A DNA stretch of 64,000 bases, from positions 1,178,001 through 1,242,000 of the forward strand of contig JAFFJZ010000040.1 of the NCBI GenBank assembly GCA_018340375.1, read 5' to 3'. A program made the position numbers and the translations under genes. This document shows, piece by piece, positions 24,060 to 34,655 of the stretch; positions within the stretch are counted from its first letter, which is position 1; each line of letters begins with the position of its first letter. Source of the DNA: Gonatopus flavifemur. Taxonomy: Eukaryota > Arthropoda > Insecta > Hymenoptera > Dryinidae. The notes beneath the pieces are model-generated. The model did not search any database, was not told where the DNA came from, and saw only the letters and a list, made by a program, of their open reading frames with translations.

Positions 24060-25426
24060 TCAGAATTCGATACAAAAAAAAAACATTATACCAGGGATCT
24101 CATCACTACAGAAATCAAACATTGCTTTCGGAGTCAATATATGATGATTTTCAGTTCGTTGTAGACTAGCCTTCCTCACGATCCGTTTGATTGTACCTCC
24201 TACACCATCACATGGGCTTTTTCCGTGGGATGTAGCGAAGAAATTCCACTCTGCTCCCAATTCAAAATCAGTTCCGTGATGACATATGTTGATAAAATTT
24301 TTTTTATTTTTGTATTGAGCTGCCGCTCTATCACTGACGTAATGGATCTTCTTGAAGGATGGATAGTTTTGTTCAAGATGATGGATGAATTCCTTTTGAA
24401 ATGAATAAAACGCCACAGTACTGTGAGCTAGACAATCACTAATCACACACAATGTTCTTGCCTCAATCGAACCGTTTTTCTTGAAATAAATAACAAAAGG
24501 ATGTAGAGTTGCTCGATTATTCGTCCAGTGGAATGATTGTACTTCATTTTGTACCATGAGAGTGAAATTTTCTGAAAAATCAACCGATGTGATACATTCT
24601 GTATCATCTTTGGAATTTTCTTCAAGATTCCTCAAGTACTCTGATTGTTTTTTGGAAATGAAATGATGAGACTTCAAGGCAACTAATTGTGCTCCAAAAT
24701 CATTCATGAATTCATCCATTGGTTTGACTGCTGTAATTAAATTGCAACGATCAGTAGACACCCGTTGCTTGAAAGTTATCTCGAATAATGACTCACTTCC
24801 ATTACAGATTTCGGGATCAATCACATCTACTTCTGGGCATTTATCACAAAGAGATAGCATAGAGTCTCCATCGGCATCATTACAAACAATTTTTCTAAGT
24901 AATTCTTGATATGTTAATTTAGTTTGGCACGTTGATAACATTAATTTTAGGTTTTGATGACTAAAGCAAACACACACTGAATGTGTGCCACTTGCACCTA
25001 CTGAAACACAGCTCTTTGGTCGTGATGAAGCGAATAGCGAAAAGCCTATCCTCAAGTGTGGATGATTTTGCTTAAATTTTATATCAATTTCTTTCAGATT
25101 CGAGAGGACCAATCTTTTTCGTCCCTCAAACTTTACACACACTTTACACAATTTTTTTGACCTGGCATCAATCTACTAATTTCATCATCTTGATAAAAAT
25201 TCCGAACTGTATTAGTGATTCCTTCAGTTAATTTCGATCCACTCCTTTTATCCTGTATTTTTGGTAATATGCCATATTTGTCCCGTAATTTTTTTGCGTT
25301 TCTGGCTAGATATCCGCTACAATTGAAGTCCGTCTGTATTTTACGAATTGTCCATTTTTGTTGTAGTAAATTCAAAATTTGATATTTCTCAGCCAATGTA
25401 TCTGCAGATTCAAATTTCTTTTTCAA
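24060..25426 (-). pseudogene. Unclassified insect DDE-type transposase, one frameshift
   Basis: Two minus-strand frames join near 25140. 25426-25133 holds an HTH-like segment (KYQILNLLQQKW) ending at the MPGQKN motif. 25151-24060 continues with KRLVLSNLKEID, GTHSVCVCFSHQNLKLML, VDFSENFTLMVQNEVQSFHW, VSDRAAAQYKNKKNF and FFATSHGKSPCDGVGG. Frames break at a GTGTGTGTAAAG run, consistent with a small indel. The Asp of VSDRAAAQ and acidic residues in VDFSEN and AEWNFFATSHGK are candidates for a DDE triad. I know this signature as a frequent, poorly named protein family in insects and cnidarians and cannot place it in a superfamily with confidence. Otherwise well preserved. Confidence 0.6.
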
Positions 25427-25636
25427 CTGTTCGATTAACTTTGAATATTCTGATTCATCGCTCTCATCAGAATCACATTCATTTTTCCATGCTCTATAAC
25501 CTCAAAAGCAGTTTTTAATTCCTTTCGGATTCGATTCGACATCTGTTCTACTGCTTCGTCTATTCATCTTTTTCTTTTTGCTGTATTGCATTTTTCAATA
25601 GACGGAATAGGTGATTCGTCTGAAATATTACATACA

Positions 25637-26053
25637 TCATTGAGTCAATCTATTATACACTTCATAGTTATCTTCACAAGCATTACTCAAATTGATATTT
25701 TCATCATTCAAAATATTGATACACCGGGAACAAATTGCGTAACCAGGTAGAAGATTCAGATTCTCATTTGCAGTACACAATTCCATTGTGATTTCCTTCA
25801 AAGATTTATGAATCAGTTTTTTATGAATATTATATGGATCACAACACTTCTTACCAAACAAATGAAAAAACTTTTGCACATATTTACGATGATGATATAT
25901 ACAAATATTGGTCACAGATTCGACTTGTAATCGTTTTCTCAATAACTGTTTATCATTGTCACTTACGTCATTTGCACTTATCAATTCTGATGATCGCGAA
26001 TAAGTTAATTTGTGACAATCTTCTGTCACAAATGAACCAATTGAACACTCCAT
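25637..26053 (-). pseudogene. N-terminal zinc-binding domain of the same transposase
   Basis: A 138-codon frame with Met at 26053. It contains FFHLFGKKCCDPYNIHKK, LIHKSLKEITMEL and AICSRCINILNDE. The Cys pairs (CC and CSRC) suggest a treble-clef-like zinc-binding N-terminal domain. It lies directly upstream of the 24060-25426 part on the same strand, with stops and an unread gap of about 200 bp between. Together they likely made one protein. A head-to-head relative starts 56 bases away on the plus strand. Confidence 0.5.
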
Positions 26054-26108
26054 TATTATGTTTTAGTGAACTGATCGCATTGCACTTGAGCTCAACTGAT
26101 GTCAAACC

Positions 26109-26660
26109 ATGAGTAATAAAAGAATGCCACTATTAGAACAAAAGCCCGTCAATCACAAGAACAAAAGACTACATCTCTGGAAAGAACACGTGCAAGAATG
26201 TGTGCAAAAGTTTTTCCATTTGTTTGGTAAGGAGTGTTGTGATCCATTTAATATCCACAAGAAACTAATTCATAAATCTTGGGAGGAAATCACAATGGAA
26301 TTGTGTGATGCAAATGAGAATCTAGATCTTGTACCTGGTTATGCGATTTGTTCCCGGTGTATTGATATTTTGAATGATGAAAATATCGATTTGAGTGCAC
26401 AGAAAAAAAGATGATGTTGGATTTACAATGTTTCGTTCGATCACCATAGAAATATTAGGGGTTTCTATGGTGATCGAACGAAATGTTGTAAATCCAACAT
26501 CATCTTTTTTTCCGTGTGATGCTTGTGAAGATACCTATAAAGTTTATTCTCAAGACGCAGATCAGACAGGTGAATCATTTGAACCCAAGTCTGTTTTAAT
26601 ACATTCGGTCAATAATGCACGGAAAAACAAATCCTTGTATCGAGAAAACATTTTTTTCGT
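26109..26660 (+). pseudogene. Second, head-to-head copy of the transposase N-terminus, broken by a MITE and a mariner
   Basis: The plus frame 26109-26397 encodes VQKFFHLFGKECCDPFNIHK, WEEITMELCDANENLDLV and AICSRCIDILNDENIDLS, clearly paralogous to 25637-26053 on the other strand. A 119 bp hairpin insertion interrupts it, and the frame resumes at about 26519 with DACEDTYKVYSQ, matching NACEDNYEVYN of the other copy. It is then cut at 26662 by the mariner. The rest of a transposase is not visible beyond the mariner. Confidence 0.65.
26398..26516. mobile_element. 119 bp hairpin MITE, near-perfect palindrome
   Basis: Arms of 51 bases (26402-26452 and 26462-26512) are reverse complements with two mismatches around a 9-base loop. 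The outer bases extend the inverted pair to CACRGAAAAAAAG. Flanking TG (26396-26397 and 26517-26518) looks like a 2 bp target duplication. Removing the element and one TG restores a reading frame, LSDACED, that matches the paralogue. Confidence 0.8.
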
Positions 26661-26662
26661 TA

Positions 26663-27957
26663 TACAGGCTGGTTGAAAAGTTTCTGCGCTTGAAATGAAA
26701 GAATACTGTTTTTGTTACGAAATGTATTTTTTTATTCAATATAATCTCCTAGAAGCTCAATACACTTGTTCCAATGATCTTCCAATAATTTGATCCCATC
26801 CTTATAATGGTTTTCCGGAAGCTCTGCAAAATAACCGTCTACGGCTGCTATGGCCTCTTCATTCGACGAAAAATGCTTTCCACGAAGGAATTGTTTGAGA
26901 TTTCTGAAGAGATAGTAGTCGCTAGGAGCCAAATCTGGCGAATACGGTGGATGTTCAAGCAATTCGTACTTGAGTTCTTTGAATTTAGCCATCGTCAAAA
27001 CACTTTTGTGAGCAGGTGCATTATCTTGATGAAAAATGATTTTTCTCTTCTTTAAACCAGGTCTTTTCTCACGAATTTTTCCATCCAGCTGATCCAAAAG
27101 GCTGCAGTAATATTCGGAGTTGATTGTTTCATCTTTCTGAAGATAATCAATGAACAAAATTCCTTTTGCATCCCAAAAAACTGATGCCATAATCTTCTTT
27201 GCTGATCGTTGTGACTTCACTTGCTTTGGAGTTGAACAACCAGCTTCAGTCCACTGTAAACGTTCTTGTTTCAATTCAGGATCATGGTGGTAGATCCAAG
27301 TCTCATCCATAGTTATGAAACGACACAAGAAGTCGGTTTTATTCTGCTTAAAACGCTCCAAATTACGCTGAGAAATTTGTTTTCGATCCAGTTTTTGTTG
27401 AATTGTTAACGTGTGTGGCACTAACTTTCCAAACAGTTTTTTCATACGTAATTCTTCATGTAAAATATGGAGTACTCGTTCGTCTGAGATGCCTATGGCA
27501 TTAGCAATTTCACGCTTAGTCAAACTTGGATCTTCACTAACCATATTATATACATGCTCAATGATTCCTGCTGTGGTTGCAGTTTTTGGTCGTCCTTCGC
27601 GTGGATGGTCTTCAAGGCTAGTAAGACCACGTTTAAATTCACCAGCCCAAAATTCAACGGTGCGTTTCGAAGGTGATGACTCCTCATACACTTCTAACAA
27701 TTGTTCATAAATTTCCTTTGCTTCTAAACTCTTCAAAACAAAGAATCTAATGACTGCACGATATTCAATTTCTCCCATATTAAGAAAAATCAATGACACG
27801 TCAACTTCAAATGGCTTGTAAACAAAGAATGAATTGACAGAATGACTTGTAACTTTGCATGTGTTCTCAGGACAGATATACCAACTTGAGAAAAAAAAAG
27901 TTAAGAGATAGCAGTGCTATCTCTTGGTGAGCGCAGGAACTTTTCAACCAACCTGTA
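26663..27957 (-). mobile_element. Complete mariner element, 1295 bp
   Basis: TA target duplications flank it at 26661-26662 and 27958-27959. The TIRs are about 29 bp: left TACAGGCTGGTTGAAAAGTT, right TACAGGTTGGTTGAAAAGTT on the other strand, continuing YCTGCGCT. Only two mismatches separate the arms. A single uninterrupted transposase lies between. Size and ends are typical of mariner, and the ends resemble the ACAGGTTGG type of irritans-like elements. I cannot fix the subfamily by eye. Confidence 0.92.
26732..27799 (-). CDS. Mariner transposase (DD34D), apparently intact
   Basis: Cut-and-paste transposase that binds the element TIRs and inserts at TA. The frame is 355 codons from ATG 27799; the second Met at 27778 gives 348 residues, nearer the usual ~345, and is probably the true start. 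The N-terminal paired-like HTH region opens with EYRAVIRFF. It includes LEDHPREGRPKTA, the linker before the catalytic domain. Catalytic residues are all present: TMDETWIYHH, HQDNAPAHKS and YSPDLAPSDYYLF, with 34 residues between the second and third Asp. There are no internal stops or frameshifts. With matching TIRs and TA flanks this copy looks young and may still encode active enzyme. It interrupts the older transposase copy ending at 26660. Confidence 0.93.
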   Translation of the reverse strand: MSLIFLNMGEIEYRAVIRFFVLKSLEAKEIYEQLLEVYEESSPSKRTVEFWAGEFKRGLTSLEDHPREGRPKTATTAGIIEHVYNMVSEDPSLTKREIANAIGISDERVLHILHEELRMKKLFGKLVPHTLTIQQKLDRKQISQRNLERFKQNKTDFLCRFITMDETWIYHHDPELKQERLQWTEAGCSTPKQVKSQRSAKKIMASVFWDAKGILFIDYLQKDETINSEYYCSLLDQLDGKIREKRPGLKKRKIIFHQDNAPAHKSVLTMAKFKELKYELLEHPPYSPDLAPSDYYLFRNLKQFLRGKHFSSNEEAIAAVDGYFAELPENHYKDGIKLLEDHWNKCIELLGDYIE

Positions 27958-27959
27958 TA

Positions 27960-28848
27960 TGAATGTTCGATCAACGAGCCGAATATGAATATCTATTTCT
28001 TACAAGCGAATGCAAAATCGGAAACGATAAAAAAAAACAGTGATACACAATCACCAAGTCGTCGAACGATCGGCAGCCGTGGATCCACGCCGGATCAGGA
28101 AGATCGGTAGTTCGGTAGGTGGCAAATGAATGAGTGCACAGACACTAATTGAAGTTTCACAATAAAATTCAATCAGTCAACTTCCACTCACGTGACAAAT
28201 AGTTCAAAACTATACAAAAGATTGTACTGGCGAACCAGCCACAGTTGATTTTACTATTTGAAGTCACAATGACTCAACAAGATCAAACACGGTGGTGACT
28301 ACTAAATGGTTTGTCATCCGTCGCGGACGACGAGCTCACAACGGTGATGTTGAGCCGCCAGCGATTACAAACGAACTGATCTACAAAAATTCGATCAGCA
28401 ACGACAAGCCCTCCGATGACATCATCGAACATAGGTAATGAATAGAATTTCAATACCGCTCGATGATCTCATCGAAGATGAATGCCTGTCAAGGCTGTCC
28501 TTGAGATGGGATTAAGCGGATAAGGAATTTCACTCGACACTAGAGCGGTATGTCGAATTATGGAAGGTATAAAATATAATGAATTATTTAGAAGATGAAT
28601 TTTTGATTTTTCAGGAAGCTATGAGGTTTAAAAGGATGGAATAGAATTTCACAAGATTTTTATTTAATGATTTCCGAACATACTGCCCGCCTCTGGTGGA
28701 TACAGCCGATATACAAAGTGTGACTTATGCTGGCAAATTATGGATGGGAGTATGTATTCGCATACGGATGCGGAAGATTCAAAAATAAATTTCAATTTCA
28801 ATTCTAAGTTTAATTCCAATCCAGCCGAAGCTGGTCATATCGGGACAC
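27960..28848. other. Untranslated stretch beside the BEL/Pao element
   Basis: No gene. As the BEL/Pao frames run on the minus strand, this side is its 3' end, but I could not match an LTR here to sequence at the 5' side. Confidence 0.35.
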
Positions 28849-28849
28849 T

Positions 28850-30728
28850 TTAAGTAGTTCCGGTTTGGTTGCCTTTTGGGGGGTCACCGCCTACCGTGTC
28901 GACTTCGGGGCTTGAATTCGCCATGACATCCGCGGGCAAGAAACGAAGTTTAGATATCGGTCGTTTGAAAGTTGATGTAGCAGTTTTGACTGATACAACT
29001 CGGATCAGCCCATCAGAGTCGGGGTGACAATTCAAAATGCGACCCAACTCCCATTTAGTGGGAGGAAGTGAAGGGTCGCGTGAGAGGACCAATCGTCCCG
29101 GTGCAGCCAGATTTTGAACATGACGCCACTTCGGCCGTTGATGAAGCAAGTGCAAATGATCAGTCGACCACGATTTCTAGAAATCTTCACTTATTTGCTC
29201 AAGGAGCTGCCGGCGAGACAGACGGTATTCACTTAAATCTAACAATGTTGGCTCTGGGACGGACTTCAAAGTGGACCCGACCAAGAAGTGACCCGGCGTT
29301 AAGCAGTTGTAATCGTCAAAGTGATCTGATGTAGCGGAAATTGGCCGGGAGTTCAAGCATCCCTCAACGCGGCAGAGAACGGTGTTGAATTCTTCGAAAG
29401 TGAGTGTGTGTCCGCCAACCACTCGCTTCAAGTGATGCTTGACACTTTTGACTCGGCAAATTTGATGTAGCAAGACGGTTCAGAAAATCCGGATGACGAG
29501 TGGCATTAATTAACAAAACGGTCAGTTCTCGGTCGGCGCCGCGGAAAATCGTCCCATTATCAGAGTACATATCACTAGGACAGCCGCGGCGAGCCACAAA
29601 ACGATCAAATGCGGCTGAAAACGCGTCGGTTGTTAGATCCCCAACTAGTTCCAAATGAAGTGCCTTTATGGCCATACATACAAATACCGTGATGTAGGCC
29701 TTCCGAGTTTTGGTTCCATGCCCAGGGGCGTGACAGATGACGATGGGACCGGCGTAGTCAACGCCAACATGCGAAAACGCACGATTCGGGGCCGTAACGC
29801 GTACAGTAGGCAGATTTGCCATGAGTTCGGTTGAAGCAGGCGCAAGGAATGCATCGATGGATAACAGATCGCACTACACTACGAGCGCGGATTACCCAGA
29901 ACTCCTGGCGTAGGAGAGCCAGAGTGAGGTGTATCCCAGCATGCAGGGCACGTAGATGGGAATGAATGATTTTTGTTGATAATTGATGTGATTGCAAGAT
30001 GATTGGGCACTTCGCGGCATCGGGCAGGTTAGCATTTTGTAGTCGTCCGCGTGCGCGGAGAACTCCGTCGTTATCAATGAATGGGTTGAGCGAAAGAATT
30101 TCACTCTTCTTTGGAACAGGGGATCGGTTGGTCAGTGCTGAGATTTCAAGGGGAAACGTTCCGCGCTGCATTGATTCAACCCAGAAAAGCTTGGATTGGT
30201 GAGTTTCAACGGGATGAAGCGCAACGCCCAAATTTAGTACGGGAAGAATCTCGGGAACGTGTTGCGGAAGAATCTCTCGTCACGAGCAAATGTTACGAAT
30301 AAACCGGAAGACGTGAGCCGTCACCCGCAACAACTTTGGCCAAGATGAATATCGAGAGGCCAATTTCCATGGTTCCAAGGGAGTGGTCGTCAAAGAACAA
30401 ACGATGGTCTTGGTTTCGGGCGCGGCTTCGCGGCAGATAACCGGAAGAGGTGGCTATGAACCTTGATCCGATAGGAGCTAATTCGGTCCAGTCCACCATA
30501 GGGGATGGTCTCTCAATTGACCTGGTAAGATGCCACGAGAGGCAGAATCCGCGGGATTGTCGGCGGAAGGTACATGACGCCAACCGGCGTCCGGAAGTTC
30601 AGATTGAACTTTAGCGACACGGTTTGCCACGAATGTTTGCCACAAATTGGGGGGTTTGCTACGAATGTTTGCGACGAATCAGGGGGCTTGTTGAGCCATG
30701 CCAATGTGACAATCCAAGGTTGGTACAC
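28850..30728 (-). pseudogene. BEL/Pao pol remnant: RNase H tail, integrase, C-terminal domain
   Basis: Downstream of gag-protease on the same strand. At 30728-30430 a short RNase H-type tail survives (SADNPADSASRG context, a BEL/Pao hallmark), with a small internal duplication and frame changes. 30231-29758 carries the integrase zinc-binding segment, including GIHLTLALLRQEFW and CIPCACFN. 29822-29364 carries the integrase core with VGVDYAGP and MYSDNGTIF (two catalytic Asp). The expected Glu block is missing because sequence jumps from FLNRLATSN to VKHHLKRVVGG. 29473-29177 and 29155-28850 encode the C-terminal DUF5641-like part (CLNSRPISA, LTPGHFLVG). Reverse transcriptase is absent. Non-functional. 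Confidence 0.85.
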
Positions 30729-30740
30729 TAAGCAATGGGC

Positions 30741-32369
30741 TCACTTTCGCTCCCCCGGCGGAGGCCAGCAAGAATAAGTTGGCCGTACAGGTGTGCTCCA
30801 ATTATCAGATCTATCGGATCCGAACTCGAGGGAGTGGGATCTGCCAACTTCAAATCTGTTGAATAATTCCAGGACCAAAGCCCTGGAATCCAAGGCGGTC
30901 GATATTGAATCAAATGCGGATGGATCAATGCTGTAATCGACCACATCGGCATCATACGGCGCAATATTTACTATGGTTGAAAATCGAGCGAATGCTTTAA
31001 CATTCGATACACCTGAAATATTGATTGACGCTCCCGCTCGGGCTACATGAAGTCGCTGGGCAAGATGTTCAGAAATCAATGTAGTGGCCGATCCTTGATC
31101 TAAGAGTGCTTGAACCCGCTCGACTCTCCCGTTCGAATGACTGACTCTGACTCGAGCAGTTGCTAATAAAATTCTCGAACAAGAGAAATTGGAATTAACA
31201 GCACAATGTGAAGTAATGGTAGGCTCGGCCCTGGGCGTGCCCGTTGACGGAGTACTGACAATTGAATCGGAGTTAGGCGGCTCGGGGTCAGATATAAAAT
31301 GCAGCAAAGAATGATGACGCGATTTACATTTCGAACACGAGCGAGGGTTCGAGCATTCTTTCACATTATGCTTCGGACTGAAACAATTTGTGCATCGAGA
31401 ACATGATTTAATAAAATTGAAACGTTGATGCGGTGTTTCAGCTAAAAATCTGGAACATTGATTGAGAAAATGATTTGATTCGCAGAGCGGACATTTGAAA
31501 GGCGCAACAGTCGTAGAATGCATGGGTAACGCAGCCAATTCTGATGATTCAGCGTTCGGGTGATCGAATCTTTTCCCAGACGAAGGCTCAGATGGGGTCA
31601 TTGCCTCCAACCCACAAATTCGAGAATCTAAGAATTTTTCAAAATCTTCATACAAAGGATATTCATTTGCACCGTTTGACGAGAGCTCCCATGCCTCTCG
31701 GGTGGCTCGATCTAATTTTTGAGTGACTAGAAACACTAAGATGTCACTCCACTGTTTGGTTGGCCGTTTCAAATTAGTCAACGATCGAACTGCAGAAATG
31801 ACTGCATCTAATGAATGGCGAAGGTCTCTGGGATGTTCGTGATTTACTTCCGACAGCGAAAATAGGGTTTGCAAATGAACGACAATAAGCCGGCGTTTGT
31901 TTTCGAATCGAAATTCCAAAAGATCCCACGCGATAGTGAAATTGTCTTCGGTAAGCTCGAGATGACTGATTATTTGACTAGCATCACCGATTACACCAGT
32001 TACAAGATAGTGCATGCGCGCTACAGGAGACGAATTCTTATCATCAATAATTATCGAGATAAACCGGTCGCGAAAACTTTCCCAATGATGAGGCTGGCCG
32101 TCGAACGGTGGAATATGGATTCGTGGAAGCACCACAATTGTCGGCTTTGAAGTTTCCGCAACGAAACTAACATCAGCGGGGGGTGCCGATTCAGGAGATT
32201 TGCGGACTTCGGCCATGTAATCCATGGTCAAGTTGAAAGCGTCCTCACAATCAAAAAACTGACGTTCAGTAAAATATGGTTCAATCTGTCTTACCGCGTC
32301 ATCCGCCTTAGATTCCAACATTACATGCAATTGTTGACATTGAGAGAAACTTTCCTTGAGTCTGCTCAT
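30741..32369 (-). CDS. BEL/Pao Gag-protease polyprotein, 542 codons, open but cut short
   Basis: The retroelement capsid and protease precursor. ATG at 32369 opens an uninterrupted frame. The DUF1759-type Gag region holds PPFDGQPHHWESFRDRF near residue 90 and NLKRPTKQWSDILVFL near 200. Zinc knuckles follow (FKCPLCESNHFLNQC, then CTNCFSPKHNVKEC and CSKCKSRHHSLLH). A retropepsin-like DUF1758 domain follows, with ALLDQGSATTLIS, where Asp-Gln-Gly is the active-site triad position. The frame ends shortly after the protease, at GERK, where the reverse transcriptase should begin, because RT has been deleted. The Gag-protease part looks intact. It could be supplied in trans to, or be a relic of, a larger family. 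Confidence 0.85.
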   Translation of the reverse strand: MSRLKESFSQCQQLHVMLESKADDAVRQIEPYFTERQFFDCEDAFNLTMDYMAEVRKSPESAPPADVSFVAETSKPTIVVLPRIHIPPFDGQPHHWESFRDRFISIIIDDKNSSPVARMHYLVTGVIGDASQIISHLELTEDNFTIAWDLLEFRFENKRRLIVVHLQTLFSLSEVNHEHPRDLRHSLDAVISAVRSLTNLKRPTKQWSDILVFLVTQKLDRATREAWELSSNGANEYPLYEDFEKFLDSRICGLEAMTPSEPSSGKRFDHPNAESSELAALPMHSTTVAPFKCPLCESNHFLNQCSRFLAETPHQRFNFIKSCSRCTNCFSPKHNVKECSNPRSCSKCKSRHHSLLHFISDPEPPNSDSIVSTPSTGTPRAEPTITSHCAVNSNFSCSRILLATARVRVSHSNGRVERVQALLDQGSATTLISEHLAQRLHVARAGASINISGVSNVKAFARFSTIVNIAPYDADVVDYSIDPSAFDSISTALDSRALVLELFNRFEVGRSHSLEFGSDRSDNWSTPVRPTYSCWPPPGERK

Positions 32370-33230
32370 ACGGCTCTACACACTCGCCTCGGTGACGTTG
32401 GCCTTGCCGATTTTTTTGAAGTTCGGAAGCGCACGATGCACCGCCTTCATGAATTCTCGCTGCTGTTCCAAGATCCCCTTCATGATGGCGTCGTGAAACG
32501 AGCAGCGAAAACACAAAATTCAGAACTCCAAGTCCTGAATTGAAAGGGCGACCAAACCCACAAATAGCACTGTAAAAATCTATGGCATCCACCGCGAAAT
32601 GAATCAACGTCGTGAGTATGTGTCAATGATGAGAACATAAAAACTCAGATGAAATCAAACAAACTGTTGTTGTGGTGTTAATGTTGTTCAGCACAACAAT
32701 AAGCATGGTCAATGCGAAGAATGATCCAAGATCGAAACACCAAAGTAGTTTTCAGGTGAAAAACACTGAGTCGATTCGCGAATCACGGCGTTGGGCCGAC
32801 GGCAAACGTACGAAAACTGTCGTCGAAAATGAAAAAAGGTGATTCGAAAAGATTGTTGCAATTTTGCATTAACTCATACTCACTGAATTAATTTTCACTG
32901 ATGCATCTTAATGTTCGTCACGAATGACTTGAAATGAATATGCATGTGATTTTAACTCACACGGTATGGTTTCGTACCTTTTCCGACGGAGATACCAGAA
33001 GTTTTATACGATACACTGCAATTAACACGGTGTTCGTGGGTTTCTCAAACGAAATCGACACCCACGTATTCACGAAACACAGATTCGATGAATAAACACA
33101 GTCGAGGAACGATCAAACAAAAAAATCGATTCGTTTTTCACAATTTGGTTGCCAAAATACTGTACTTATGATCGGTTCCCGTCCGTTTACCATAATATAT
33201 TTTTCATACTTTTTCTTTCCTCACAACCAC
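32370..33230 (-). other. BEL/Pao 5' untranslated leader; possible primer binding site
   Basis: No frame is supported. On the minus strand at about 33150-33165 the sequence reads TATTTTGGCAACCAAATTGT. The TGG start resembles a tRNA-complementary primer binding site and would place the 5' LTR just above 33165. I could not find a matching copy at the 3' side, so the LTR call is unproven. Confidence 0.35.
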
Positions 33231-33365
33231 TTTTCCTAATGCCTTTTTTTTCTAATTCTTTTTTCCTAATTCCTTTTTCCCTAATTCTTTTCCTAATTCA
33301 TTTTCCCTAATTTTTTCCCCAAAAATCATTCTCCTGAATTTTTTTTCCCTTATACGGAAAATATC
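33230..33365 (+). repeat. TTTTCCTAATTC short-unit repeat
   Basis: Eight or so imperfect copies of (T)nCCCTAATTC. The inverted form, TTAGGAAAAA, recurs at 42590-42690. Confidence 0.65.
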
Positions 33366-33865
33366 TAAAAACAAATGTGATTGAAGCAACTTCAAGTGAC
33401 ACTGGGCTGGTTGTTTACAACCAACATCTTTTCTTGCATTTGATTCAAAATTTTACGCGTATATTGCATATTCTTTTTTAAACCTCCTCTTTATAATTGG
33501 CAACATGAGTGCGATTCCGAATGTTATTGGTAAAAAGTTAGCTTATGGTGGTTTCCTATATTATTATGTGCGTGTTATATAACGGGTTTTTCCGTAGGTG
33601 AAAGACGAAAAATCTCGTTATATACGTAAAAGAAAATGAAGCACTTTCCCAACCGGAGTGGCTCGATTGGAAAAGCGAGTAGGTACCCGCTCCTGGTTTT
33701 AAGCTCTCAATAAGATATAGATTCTCTTATCTTGCACCCCCAGTGTAGTGGTTAAGGTTAAAGTGAAAGAAATTCAGATGTGGAGGAATTCGTTTAACAA
33801 ATACTCTATTCCGTTCAAAGAATCTATGGAAAACGGGAAACAGATGAAATTTTATTTATAAGCCT
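33365..33865. other. Intergenic, no supported gene
   Basis: AT-rich. A segment at about 33655-33705 has pol III box-like words (GGCTCGATTGG) but no convincing tRNA fold. Confidence 0.35.
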
Positions 33866-34500
33866 TTCTATGAGAATTTCCGAAAATGGTCTGGATTGTA
33901 CAATGAGTGAATCCGATATGATCTTGATTCACTGAGATTTCTACAAGAGTTCCCGAAGAGGAACTCGTAATGTACAAAGCTTAACAGATATAGTTTTATT
34001 ACAGATGATTCCACGAGTGTTTTCGGAAGGAAACTCGTAATGTACAAAGATTGACCATATACAATTGGATTACGTATGTTTCTACGAGAGTTTTTCGGAA
34101 CGAAACTCGTAATGTACAATGAATGAAAAACCGAATATGTACTTATTTCAGATGATACTACGAGAGTTTTTGAACAGAAAACTCGTAATGTACAAAGATT
34201 GAACGTATATGATTTGATTATAGATGTTTCTACGAGAGTTTTCCAGAAAGAAACTCGTAATGTACAATGAATGAAAAACCGAATATGTACTTGTTTCAGA
34301 TGATACTACGAGAGTTTGTGAACAGAAAACTCGTAATGTACAAAGATTGAACGTATATAATTTGATTGAAGTTGTTTCTACGAGAGTTTTTCAGAAAGAA
34401 ACTCGTAATGTACAATGGATGAAGAACCGAATATGTACTTATTTCAGATGAAACTACGAGAGTTTTTGAACAGAAAACTCGTAATGTACAAAGATTGGAA
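33865..34500 (+). repeat. Tandem array, ~73 bp unit (148 bp dimer), each with a hairpin
   Basis: ACTCGTAATGTACAA recurs at about 33963, 34032, 34104, 34181, 34252, 34328, 34401 and 34477, spaced 69-77 bases. Odd and even units alternate in flanking sequence, so the higher-order period is about 148. Each unit has CTACGAGAGTTTT facing AAAACTCGTA across a short loop of about 5-9 bases, so it can form a stem of about 10 bp. A diverged ninth unit lies at 33865-33905. Confidence 0.85.
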
Positions 34501-34655
34501 AAACCAAGAAAATTCCCTTGGAGTCGTGTATACAGAGGAGGAGGAAGAATGAACTAATATATTTTTCTTTTCTCTTTTGCTCTTGACTCACCGTGGTGGG
34601 AAAGAAGAGTACACGTTGGGTACTTCTTTCCGAACAAAAAGGCAACGAGGTGACG

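Noticed and set aside
27960..33560. A pair of LTRs around the BEL/Pao element
   Set aside because: No direct repeat could be matched by eye between 28.0-28.85 kb and 33.15-33.55 kb.
33650..33710. tRNA-like segment with GGCTCGATTGG
   Set aside because: No acceptor stem or proper T-loop; box B is poor.
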